Assembly (NCBI GenBank): GCA_040901795.1
Contig: JBBDYH010000075.1
Location: 55,231-119,230, forward strand
Origin: JBBDYH01 sp040901795
GTDB lineage: Bacteria; Planctomycetota; Planctomycetia; Pirellulales; JALHPA01
Reading direction: 5' to 3'
Length of the DNA stretch: 64,000 nucleotides
Position numbers and translations under genes: made by a program. Each line of letters opens with the position of its first letter. Positions within the stretch are counted from its first letter, which is position 1. The notes beneath the pieces were generated by a model. It searched no databases. It had not been told where the DNA came from and was given only the letters and a program-made list of their open reading frames with translations. Below, one piece after another: positions 41,763 through 49,658 of this stretch.

Positions 41763-42821
41763 CTAGTGTCCCGGCTGCATGTGATCGCTGACCATGCGCG
41801 GGGCGACGCGGGCGCGCTCTTTGGCCTGGCGATCGTAAACGATTCCAGTCAATAGATATTGGCCGGGCGCGACCAGGTCGGTGGGCCAGACCGCCGTGGC
41901 GCGATAAAAGTCTCCCTCGGCTTGGAGGTCTTGCACGACCGCTTCATAGTCGGCCAGTTGTTCGCCTTGGGTGTCGAGCAGGCGGAAGACGACCTTGCTG
42001 ACCTGATGGCGAACATTCGGCGGAATGGCCATGTAGGCGGTGACTTCGGGCCTGGTCGCTTGCGTCCAGGCGGTGTCGCAGCGGATCGGGAAGATCACCG
42101 CGGCGCACTGCATCCAGTGTTCAAGCTCGAGTCGATCGATGAGTTGAATCGGCGCCTGCGAGGCCGGCTGTTGGACGGAAAGCGGACTGCCATAGGCGAA
42201 CGTCCGCTCGACGCGGTTTTTTCCGTCGCTGTAACACAATTCAGCATCGAGCGCGATCACTTCATTGGCGGCCGGCTTGAAATTTGGGAAGTTGCCCCAC
42301 GGCAGCTTGAACTCCGTTTCGGCGCCGTAACTGGTTTTGCGCGCGGCGACCTCGACGCCCGTCCCGGGGATCGCTTGCAGCATGTCGGGCCGCAAGCACC
42401 AGCGCGGCTGCAGCCGGTCGTTTTTGTACGCCGTCCAATACATGTGCACGGCGCCGGGCCCCCATTCACGTGCGCGAAAGTTTTCGCTGCGGCGCGTATC
42501 AAAGTACCACTCCACGCCGTCCCCTTCCCACAGCCGGTTGTCGGCCGCGGGGTTGGCCTGCTTCTGGTCCAATGTCCGCAAACCGCAGTAAAACGCCTCG
42601 TCATCCCACATGTAGAAGAATTGCGCGGCGCGATTCTTCACGTCGGTCATGAAGTAGCCGACCGGCGTACAGAAGGCGTCTTTGAATTCGGTCAGGTCGC
42701 CGTCGATTCTCACTCCATCGGGCGCTCGCGTGGCCAGCCCGCGCACACCGGGTTTCAACTCGGCGGCGGAGATTGAGGAAGTGAGAACGACAAGGAACGT
42801 CCAGAAGATCGGTCGTGTCAT
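41763..42821 (-). CDS. Exported protein with CBM9/DOMON-like sugar-binding domain
   Basis: This protein has 352 residues. A signal peptide covers residues 1-20 (IFWTFLVVLTSSISAAE). It is followed by a family-9 carbohydrate-binding-like domain: APDGVRIDGDLTEFKDA, QFFYMWDDEAFYCGLRTLD, DRLWEGDGVEWYFDTR, and TEFKLPWGNFPNF. The C-terminal 100 residues (DTAWTQATRPEVTAYM and on) look like a second beta-sandwich. It may bind cell-wall or dietary polysaccharide outside the cell. It sits next to the sialate O-acetylesterase gene on the same strand, 49 bases downstream, with a repeat between. Confidence 0.7.
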   Translation of the reverse strand: MTRPIFWTFLVVLTSSISAAELKPGVRGLATRAPDGVRIDGDLTEFKDAFCTPVGYFMTDVKNRAAQFFYMWDDEAFYCGLRTLDQKQANPAADNRLWEGDGVEWYFDTRRSENFRAREWGPGAVHMYWTAYKNDRLQPRWCLRPDMLQAIPGTGVEVAARKTSYGAETEFKLPWGNFPNFKPAANEVIALDAELCYSDGKNRVERTFAYGSPLSVQQPASQAPIQLIDRLELEHWMQCAAVIFPIRCDTAWTQATRPEVTAYMAIPPNVRHQVSKVVFRLLDTQGEQLADYEAVVQDLQAEGDFYRATAVWPTDLVAPGQYLLTGIVYDRQAKERARVAPRMVSDHMQPGH

Positions 42822-42842
42822 AGTTTAAGTCCCTCGTTCCGA

Positions 42843-42868
42843 GAACAAGCTAAAGCTTGAACTCCAAC
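42843..42868. repeat. Half repeat, family GGAGTTCAAGCTTTAGC, next to a stop codon
   Basis: The arm AAGCTAAAGCTTGAACTCC abuts the sialate O-acetylesterase stop: read on the coding strand, TGA is followed after two bases by TTGGAGTTCAAGC. Confidence 0.85.
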
Positions 42869-42869
42869 A

Positions 42870-44261
42870 TCATTTCCCTTCGGTTACGCCCGGCCAACTG
42901 TCGGTGCGAAACGGCGAGCCTGGCAGGCCGTTCTTGTTCCAGAGATTCACCGCGGGGTAGTTCGCCCAGCCGAAGCGCACGGCAAGCGGTGCATTTACTT
43001 CAGAGCTCGACACGATAACAGTGTCACCCTCGATCTTCGCCTCGGCATTGTGGAACTTCTTGTCCTCGCCGGCGACGGCAAAGCCGGTCAGCTTTTCGCC
43101 ACGAACTTCCAAGCCCTCGCCCGCATGCTTAAAGCGCAGAATCGCGCGCTCGCCGCTCGTGGTCAGGCTCTCGAAGATCGGGCCGGAGTATTCGATCTTC
43201 TCGCCGTAAGCCAAAGCACGCGCCGCCAGCGCCAGCCGCTCGCCGACCGGCTTCTTGGGTTTGGGATGGATGTCCTTCTCGTCTCCCACGTCGGTGATCA
43301 CGGCCATCGCCGTGTTAGGCGACTTGGAGAGCGTCATCAATTGTGCTTCGCGCAGCTCGGCCCAGGTTGCGTTCGTTGGGTCGTTACTCGGGACCCACGG
43401 CGCGAGCTGCACGAACAAAAACGGGAAGTCCCCTTGGTCCCAGCGGTCGCGCCAACTCTTGATCATCGCCGGAAACAGCACGCGATAGCGATGAGCCTCG
43501 CCTGCGTTCGATTCCCCCTGATACCAGATGGCCCCCTTGATTCTGAATTTCAACAGCGGGTGGATCATCGCGTTGTAGAGATCGCCGGCGTTCTTCTCCT
43601 CGGCGTACTTCTTCAGTTCTGCGGTCGAATCCAGCACCTCCTTCGGCGTCCAGCGCTGCGCCGCCGTTCCGCCGACGTTGGTGCTGATCAGTCCGATCGG
43701 CACGTCGAGCTGTTTGTGCAGCGCCGCGCCGAAGTGATACGCCACGGCGGAAAAATCGCCCACGGTTTCCGGACTACACACGTCCCAGCGACCTTCCACG
43801 TTTTCCTGCGGCTCGCTAGCGCCGTCCCGTTTGACGGTAAACAGGCGGATTCGCGGGCGCCTGGCTTCAGCGGCGACCTTCTCCGGGTCCTCGCTTTGCT
43901 TAATGGTCCACTGCATGTTCGATTGTCCGCTGGCAATCCAAACTTCGCCGATCAGCACGTTTGCAAGCTCGATCTTGTTGGCGCCTTCGATGGTGAGCGT
44001 ATGCGGGCCGCCGGCGGTCAACGGCTTGAGCTCAACCTGCCACTTGCCGTCCTTCGCGGTAGTGTCGACCGACTGCTCGCCAATCCGAACGCTGACCTTT
44101 TCATCGGCGGCGGCGGTACCCCAGACTTTGACAGGCTTGTCGCGCTGGAGGACCATATGGTCGGTGAAGAGTGCGTTCGGCTTTACTTCGGCTAACGCCT
44201 GGGCCGAGCCAACCAGCGCGCAGGCTGCCATCAAAACAACACGCAAACGGCGCAGGCACAT
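42870..44261 (-). CDS. Sialate O-acetylesterase (SASA family), exported
   Basis: This enzyme of 463 residues removes O-acetyl groups from sialic acids or acetylated plant polysaccharides. A signal peptide (VVLMAACALVGSAQALA) leads into VKPNALFTDHMVLQRDKPVK, the standard N terminus. The catalytic loop is WIASGQSNMQWTIK (G-Q-S-N with nucleophile Ser), and the second motif is AIWYQGESNAG. It ends with an Ig-like C-terminal segment. The start at 44261 has GGGAGGGA eight bases before it. Neighbours on both sides encode exported carbohydrate-related proteins, so a role in glycan degradation is likely. Confidence 0.9.
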   Translation of the reverse strand: MCLRRLRVVLMAACALVGSAQALAEVKPNALFTDHMVLQRDKPVKVWGTAAADEKVSVRIGEQSVDTTAKDGKWQVELKPLTAGGPHTLTIEGANKIELANVLIGEVWIASGQSNMQWTIKQSEDPEKVAAEARRPRIRLFTVKRDGASEPQENVEGRWDVCSPETVGDFSAVAYHFGAALHKQLDVPIGLISTNVGGTAAQRWTPKEVLDSTAELKKYAEEKNAGDLYNAMIHPLLKFRIKGAIWYQGESNAGEAHRYRVLFPAMIKSWRDRWDQGDFPFLFVQLAPWVPSNDPTNATWAELREAQLMTLSKSPNTAMAVITDVGDEKDIHPKPKKPVGERLALAARALAYGEKIEYSGPIFESLTTSGERAILRFKHAGEGLEVRGEKLTGFAVAGEDKKFHNAEAKIEGDTVIVSSSEVNAPLAVRFGWANYPAVNLWNKNGLPGSPFRTDSWPGVTEGK

Positions 44262-44316
44262 GTCTATTCCCTCCCTCGAGAATGCGGCAAAGACCGAGCG
44301 GCATTGTAGTCCACCG

Positions 44317-45435
44317 ATGAGACCATTGCACGGGTTTGTCGTCGCGGCCGCGCTGGCGGCGGGTTCCGTGGCATTGGCCGCCGAACCGCGCAACCTCGCC
44401 CGTCCCGTCGAGCAAGGCGGCCTGCCGTTTCGCGTCCACGTGGTCGAAGACTACGAAACCGAGATCGAAAAACGCTGGTTCATGCGCGGACAAGTGGTTG
44501 AGGACCAGGCGCCCCCGTCGCTCTCGGCCTCGGTCGAGAACCGCCGCAGTTGCCGCGCGACCGAAACCAAAGATTTTGACGACAAGATGGGCGACCCGAA
44601 CGTCACGTACAAGGCGGTGATCTTCAATCCTGTTCCAGGTCCGCCGATGAGCGGAAAAACGCGCCTCAGCTTCCGTTATCGGCTTCGCGGCACAGACTCC
44701 ATTCGCGTTCAGATCTACAGCCTGACCAACGGCTACCATCGGAGCCTGACGCTCAAAGGCTTGGAACAAGATCGTTGGCAATCGGCTACCGTGGATATGA
44801 CCCATGCCCGCCGGCCCGATGGCAGCGGCGGACCGCTGGCCGCCGACGAGCGGATCGACGACATTCAGTTTTACATCGTACGCGCGGCCGACCTGTGGAT
44901 TGATGGCATGGTGCTCTTCGAGGCGGGCGATGCCACACGAGATGCCAAGCGCAGCGAGCCCTTCCCGCAGCGGATCATTTTCACGGGTTGGTTTGATACC
45001 GGCAAGCAAGGCAAAGGGCACGAGTGGCCGGGCCGTTTCGAAATCGTCCCAAACGAGCCGCCGCGCACGTGGAAAGCGGCTCGATCGATCGCGGACGAAA
45101 AAACGGACCAGGCGCGGCTAGAAGTCTCGCTCCGCGGATCCCGCGCGCTCAGCACCCACACCCGCTTGCGGTTTCGCTATAGCTTGGTGCGGGGCGACTC
45201 AATCGAAGCCCAGCTTGCGGACACTAAGAGTGGCAAAACGTGGCCCGGCCAACTGAAGAACGCCGCGACCGGCCGTTGGTCTGACGCGGTCATCGACTTT
45301 AACATCCAAGCCTCCGACCGTGAATCGCCGCCGGCAGTCGACACCGTTCGATTCTCAGTGAAGGGAAAAGACTCGGTGCTCTTGATCGACGATCTGCTGC
45401 TGTACGAACCGGCCCCGGCGGCGCCGGCGAAGTGA
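44317..45435 (+). CDS. Exported protein with two similar beta-sandwich domains
   Basis: Not assigned to a named family. The 372 residues start MRPLHGFVVAAALAAGSVAL, a signal peptide. Two halves resemble each other: the first has KTRLSFRYRLRGTDSIRVQI, then GLEQDRWQSATVDM and DLWIDGMVLFE; the second has HTRLRFRYSLVRGDSIEAQL, then AATGRWSDAVIDF and SVLLIDDLLLYE. Each looks like a jelly-roll carbohydrate-binding fold (CBM/CIA30 style). It is divergent from the sialate O-acetylesterase gene, 55 bases apart, suggesting joint control. A role as sugar-binding companion is inference. Confidence 0.65.
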   Translation: MRPLHGFVVAAALAAGSVALAAEPRNLARPVEQGGLPFRVHVVEDYETEIEKRWFMRGQVVEDQAPPSLSASVENRRSCRATETKDFDDKMGDPNVTYKAVIFNPVPGPPMSGKTRLSFRYRLRGTDSIRVQIYSLTNGYHRSLTLKGLEQDRWQSATVDMTHARRPDGSGGPLAADERIDDIQFYIVRAADLWIDGMVLFEAGDATRDAKRSEPFPQRIIFTGWFDTGKQGKGHEWPGRFEIVPNEPPRTWKAARSIADEKTDQARLEVSLRGSRALSTHTRLRFRYSLVRGDSIEAQLADTKSGKTWPGQLKNAATGRWSDAVIDFNIQASDRESPPAVDTVRFSVKGKDSVLLIDDLLLYEPAPAAPAK

Positions 45436-45506
45436 CTGGAGCAAACTTCATCGAGTCCATTCCGAAAACGATTGGATCCCTGGAGTAAAGTCGACTGCCT
45501 ACTCGC

Positions 45507-46934
45507 TCATCCACCGGGCAGAATCATTTCCCAAACGTATTCGCCCGTCTTGTCAATGAAGCCCAAGTGCCTGGGACTTTCTTTGACTTCGGCCAATCCA
45601 TGACGGAATGGCTTGGCCTCATAAAAGCGAGGCTCGATCGTCGTCTGTCCTTGTTGATCGATATAGCCCCATTTCACTCGCGGCAACCCAGACTTGGCTG
45701 ACTGCCCATCGGTAGCGCCCGGTTTGTCCAGCGGCAGAAGCACCGCAGCCAGGCCCTCGGCAAACGACGTCACCTTAAAGAATCGTTCGCGGATAACGAA
45801 GCTGCCCGCTCGATCAATATAACCCCAAGTGTCATCCATTTCTCTGGTTCGCTTGACGGCCGCCAACCCTTCTGAAAAGGACATAACTTTGAAAAAAGGG
45901 CCAGGCACGGCCAACTTTCCTTCGCGATTAATAAACCCCCATTCCCATTGGTTGCTGCGTTCGACTTCGACGGCCGCCATGCCATCGTGAAACTCCTCGC
46001 ACCGACCTGGCCTAAAGCCCGAACTATCCTTGCCTAAGCGAAACACAAAGGAAAACGTGGAGTCGACGTAGCCCACGGCAACGCCGTCGTCAATCCCAGG
46101 CGTGCCCTTAAGGCCCATACGCATCAGCCCTTCTGAGAAGTACCCCGTTTCGCGACTGTCCGCGTTGAGCAGCACCTTACCCTGCCGATCGATAAACTGC
46201 ACTTTTTCCGATTCAACAGGCTTCAGACGTGCGTAGCCGACGCCGTTCTGGAACGCTCCCACGAAGTGGTACTGCGGGCGGATTACCATAGTGCCCTGCC
46301 GATCGATGAATCCCGCTTTCTCATCCACCGTTACGGGCGCCAGGCCTTCGTGAAACGGCTCGACATGATCGTACCGCGGGGGAATTACCATGGCGCCTGT
46401 GCGATCGACAAATCCGTAGCTTTGAACTACCCTGTTTGACCCGATCCTAGTGCCCACGGCCGCGAATCCTTCGCTGAATCGTTGCACTGCGGGATACTTA
46501 AGTGCCAGTACCACGGCGCCGGCACGGTCGATAAAGAGCGTTCCTAGCCCCGGCGCGCCATTGACGGGCCGGATGAAAACGGACTGCAAGGTATCGACGT
46601 CGAGGTCTGGTGGTATTCGCTCGCCCTGGGTTCTTTGAAACTCCGGTTCAAAGTAAGTTGCGTATTTCGCCTGAAACTCTGCGGCGGTTAAGGGTGGCGG
46701 AGCTTTCCAAGGAATGTCATAGATCAGCGGACCGATATCCTTTGACGTGGCACTGACTTTCGGCGTAACGGCCGACGGTCCTGAGTCGCCGTCCTTTTGC
46801 CGCCACGTCACGCCGACAATAAGGAGAACTCCGGCAGCTATCGCCACAGCGCCAACGAGCCGTGTCGTTTGCCTGCGGGATGCCGGAGCGTATTGCGCAC
46901 TGAGTGGCCGGCTTTCACAGTCGTTTTCATTCAT
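45507..46934 (-). CDS. WG-repeat protein with membrane anchor
   Basis: This protein has 475 residues. After a short cytoplasmic N terminus comes a membrane helix (LVGAVAIAAGVLLIVGVTW). The rest has about nine WG repeats (PF14903), each with 'F-I-D-x-x-G-x-x-V-I-x-x-x-Y ... F-x-E-G-L-A-x-V': for example GFVDRTGAMVIPPRYDHV with FHEGLAPV, and WGYIDRAGSFVIRERF with FAEGLAAV. The ATG at 46934 has GAGGTG upstream. WG repeats are thought to mediate protein contacts; no partner is suggested here. Confidence 0.87.
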   Translation of the reverse strand: MNENDCESRPLSAQYAPASRRQTTRLVGAVAIAAGVLLIVGVTWRQKDGDSGPSAVTPKVSATSKDIGPLIYDIPWKAPPPLTAAEFQAKYATYFEPEFQRTQGERIPPDLDVDTLQSVFIRPVNGAPGLGTLFIDRAGAVVLALKYPAVQRFSEGFAAVGTRIGSNRVVQSYGFVDRTGAMVIPPRYDHVEPFHEGLAPVTVDEKAGFIDRQGTMVIRPQYHFVGAFQNGVGYARLKPVESEKVQFIDRQGKVLLNADSRETGYFSEGLMRMGLKGTPGIDDGVAVGYVDSTFSFVFRLGKDSSGFRPGRCEEFHDGMAAVEVERSNQWEWGFINREGKLAVPGPFFKVMSFSEGLAAVKRTREMDDTWGYIDRAGSFVIRERFFKVTSFAEGLAAVLLPLDKPGATDGQSAKSGLPRVKWGYIDQQGQTTIEPRFYEAKPFRHGLAEVKESPRHLGFIDKTGEYVWEMILPGG

Positions 46935-46982
46935 GGGACACCTCGTCACGGTTCTCTTGATTCAATGCCTCAATCGCTTACT

Positions 46983-46994
46983 GCAAACGTTTGC
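46983..46994. promoter_or_regulatory. Perfect palindrome GCAAACGTTTGC, LacI-type operator candidate
   Basis: The 12-base palindrome lies between the divergent WG-repeat and DUF1080 genes, 49 bases upstream of one and 153 of the other. It resembles LacI-family operators (centre CG, flanking AAA/TTT). No LacI gene is in the window. Confidence 0.35.
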
Positions 46995-47146
46995 GAGCAT
47001 GATAGGGCCGGCTCATCACGGTTCCTTGGGATTCGAGAGTTGCTCGGCCAGCCCGGCGGTTGCAGCCGGCCGCGCGGTTTCCAATAATAGCGTGCCTTGA
47101 GTATGACGCGCGCCGGTTCGTATTTATTCCTTGAGGAGCAATCGCC

Positions 47147-48133
47147 ATGCGATACTTCGTGCGATCTTTTGTGTTTGTGCTTTCTGTTGCCACGTTAGTG
47201 GCAGCCGCCTCCGCCCAAGAAAAGGGGAAAGCCTACACCGATCCGGCCAAAGTGGATGAGGACTTCGCGCTCCAAGGTGAGTATTCAGGCGAGGTGAAGA
47301 CGCAAGACGGCGACCTCAAGGTTGGCGCTCAAGTGATTGCCTTGGGCGACGGCAAATTCAGAATGGTCGGCTTTCATGGCGGACTGCCCGGCGACGGCTG
47401 GGACGGCTCCGACCGGCGCGAAGCCGATGGAGCGAGGAAAGGTGATCGCGCCGTGTTCGAGTTCGACGAAAACACAGTCGTTATCGAGGACAAAAAGATC
47501 GTTGTCACCGACGGATCGGGCAGCCGCCGCGGTGAACTGAAGAAGCTCGAGCGGAAAAGTCCCACGCTGGGCAAAAAACCACCCGAGGGGGCGATCGTCC
47601 TCTTCGACGGTAAGAGCACCAACTCCTGGCAAAAGGCCCGGATGACCGACAACGGCCTGTTAATGCAAGGCGTCACCAGCAAACAGAAGTTCGGCAGCCA
47701 TTCGCTGCATATCGAGTTCCGCCTGCCGTACCAGCCGGCGGCCCGCGGCCAACAGCGCGGCAATAGCGGCAGCTACCTGCAAGGGCGTTACGAAGTGCAG
47801 ATGCTCGACTCATTCGGCCTGGAGGGAAAAAACAACGAGTGCGGCGGCATTTATACCATCGCGGAACCGAAAGTCAATATGTGCTACCCGCCGCTCACGT
47901 GGCAGACGTACGACATCGACTACACGGCGGCGGAGTACGACGGCGCCAAGAAGACCAAAAACGCCCGCGTCACGGTGAAGCACAACGGCGTGACGATCCA
48001 CGACAACGTCGAGTTGACGCATGCCACCACGGCGGCGCCTTTGAAAGAAGGCCCTGAGCCGGGGCCGGTGTACTTGCAGGACCATGGCAATCCGGTGCGG
48101 TTTCGGAATATCTGGGTGGTGGTGAAGAAGTGA
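47147..48133 (+). CDS. DUF1080 (3-keto-disaccharide hydrolase-like) exported protein
   Basis: This exported protein of 328 residues has a signal peptide (FVFVLSVATLVAAASAQ). The DUF1080 domain covers about residues 140-325: EGAIVLFDGKSTNSWQ, HSLHIEFRLPYQPAARGQ, GNSGSYLQGRYEVQMLDSFG, PPLTWQTYDIDYTAAEYDG and the closing VYLQDHGNPVRFRNIWV. It has a concanavalin-like fold, and some members cleave 3-keto sugars. The N-terminal 100 residues (VDEDFALQGEYSGEV and on) are a separate strand-rich region often found before DUF1080. GAGGAG lies eight bases before the ATG. It suits the polysaccharide-related neighbourhood. Confidence 0.85.
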   Translation: MRYFVRSFVFVLSVATLVAAASAQEKGKAYTDPAKVDEDFALQGEYSGEVKTQDGDLKVGAQVIALGDGKFRMVGFHGGLPGDGWDGSDRREADGARKGDRAVFEFDENTVVIEDKKIVVTDGSGSRRGELKKLERKSPTLGKKPPEGAIVLFDGKSTNSWQKARMTDNGLLMQGVTSKQKFGSHSLHIEFRLPYQPAARGQQRGNSGSYLQGRYEVQMLDSFGLEGKNNECGGIYTIAEPKVNMCYPPLTWQTYDIDYTAAEYDGAKKTKNARVTVKHNGVTIHDNVELTHATTAAPLKEGPEPGPVYLQDHGNPVRFRNIWVVVKK

Positions 48134-48272
48134 GTGGTCAGTGATCAGTGGTCAGTAGCTGCGAATCAACGACTCGCTGTGAGCCCCGGATGGGGCGATA
48201 TTCTCTAGCCGGGGGCGCCAGCCCCCGGGACGGTTACCCCATACGCCGAAAAGCCCCGGAGGGGCGACATTG
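48132..48272. repeat. Compound repeat: GTCAGTG tract plus AGCCCCGGAGGGGCGACATT
   Basis: AGTGGTCAGTGATCAGTGGT follows directly on the DUF1080 stop. From 48181 come AGCCCCGGATGGGGCGATAT, GGGGGCGCCAGCCCCCGGGA and AGCCCCGGAGGGGCGACATT. The fhcB TTG start overlaps the last bases. Confidence 0.85.
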
Positions 48273-49658
48273 TTTGCAGATCGATCGCCAGGCGCAACTC
48301 CTTTCGCGAACCGTGTAGTCCATCGCGACATCGTCTCTCCGTTCTGTTTGCCAACGTGCGACGATCTGGAATTCGTTGTCGAAAACAATCGGATTGTGGC
48401 CGTCGAAGGTGGCTGTGACTTCTGCCGAGAGCGCTTTCTGGCGGCCAACGATGACGAACGGGCGATTGCCACCTTGGAGGGAAAGCCTGCGGCACTAGAA
48501 AAGGCGCTCGACGTCGCTGCGAGTGTATTGGCCGACGCACATGCTCTGTTGATCGTCGGACTGGAGCGACTGACCTGCGAAGCACAGTCGCTCGCGATTT
48601 CACTCGGTGACCGGCTTGGCGCCACGATTGATACCTGGGCAAGTTTGGCGGCTACCTGCCGCGGCTTGCCACTTCAACGCTACGGCGAAACGTCATGCAC
48701 GTTGGGTGACCTTCGCGACCGGGCTGATTTGGTGCTGTTTTGGGGACGGCGCGATTACGCCGTGCCCGCCAACTTTTTCAAAAGATTCTTGCAGTCCAAC
48801 CGAGATGCCCGGGCCGGTCTACGAAGCGCCAACCGCCCCTACGTGGTGTTGGTCGAGGAACAGACCGCCGATCCGACCGCCAATTGTTTCACCGGCCATG
48901 TGCCGGTCTCAACATTTGCTGACGAAGTGCTGCGGCCCGCCGCGGGGTCGGCCGGCGATTCAATTTGCGTCGTCCGGGCTTTGCTTCACGGCGTCGACTT
49001 CAATGGCGGTGCCGTGGAACAAGCCACCGGCGTTTCGCTAAGCCGATGGCAAAAACTGGTCGAACGACTCAAACAATCCCGCTACGGCGTCCTCTGCACG
49101 GCGTACGACGACTTTCTGATGCACGACGATCGTGATGCGATTGCGGCCATGCACCAACTGGCTGTGGAGTTAAACGCATGCGCGCGCTTCGCATCGCTGA
49201 ATCTCTCTCAGTCGGGCAACTCCGTCGGAGCCGAACAAGTGCTCGCCTGGCGGACCGGCTTCTCGAGTTCCGTTAATCTGGCCGCGGAATATCCCCGCTT
49301 TGGCCCGCGGGAGTTCACGATGGACAAATTGCTTGCGCGCGGCGAGGCTGATGCAATCCTGACTTTCGATACGATGCTTTGGACGGCATTATCCGATGAA
49401 GAGTTCCGCGCGGTCACGGGTATTCCGGTTGTCGTGGTGAATTCTCTGGTCGACGGCGGAGTTTCGGACTCTGTACGCGAGCATTCAAGCCAATTGATTG
49501 AGTTGAACGTCGCGGCGCCTGGCGTCCAGACCGCCGGCACATGGTTCCGCTGCGACGGCGTGCCGTTGCCGTTGCGGGCCATCATCCAGTCAACGCTGCC
49601 GAGCGCTGAGCAAATCCTGCGCGATCTCACGGGCCGCTTATGCAATCGGAATGACTGA
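48270..49658 (+). CDS. fhcB: Formylmethanofuran dehydrogenase/formyltransferase-hydrolase subunit B
   Basis: This 462-residue protein is subunit B of the Fhc complex, which in bacteria with tetrahydromethanopterin releases formate from formyl-methanofuran during C1 oxidation. The N terminus shows SPFCLPTCDDLEF, and then GGCDFC; the family normally has Cys at the first position (C-x2-C-x3-C). Other matches are SLGDRLGATIDTWAS, VLFWGRRDYAVPANFFKRFL, EQVLAWRTGFSSSVNLA and TFDTMLWTALSDEEF. No ATG or GTG precedes the cysteine motif in frame; the TTG at 48270 lies at the edge of a repeat and is the only candidate seen. fhcA overlaps by eight bases. fhcC and fhcD are not in the window. Confidence 0.82.
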   Translation: MFADRSPGATPFANRVVHRDIVSPFCLPTCDDLEFVVENNRIVAVEGGCDFCRERFLAANDDERAIATLEGKPAALEKALDVAASVLADAHALLIVGLERLTCEAQSLAISLGDRLGATIDTWASLAATCRGLPLQRYGETSCTLGDLRDRADLVLFWGRRDYAVPANFFKRFLQSNRDARAGLRSANRPYVVLVEEQTADPTANCFTGHVPVSTFADEVLRPAAGSAGDSICVVRALLHGVDFNGGAVEQATGVSLSRWQKLVERLKQSRYGVLCTAYDDFLMHDDRDAIAAMHQLAVELNACARFASLNLSQSGNSVGAEQVLAWRTGFSSSVNLAAEYPRFGPREFTMDKLLARGEADAILTFDTMLWTALSDEEFRAVTGIPVVVVNSLVDGGVSDSVREHSSQLIELNVAAPGVQTAGTWFRCDGVPLPLRAIIQSTLPSAEQILRDLTGRLCNRND

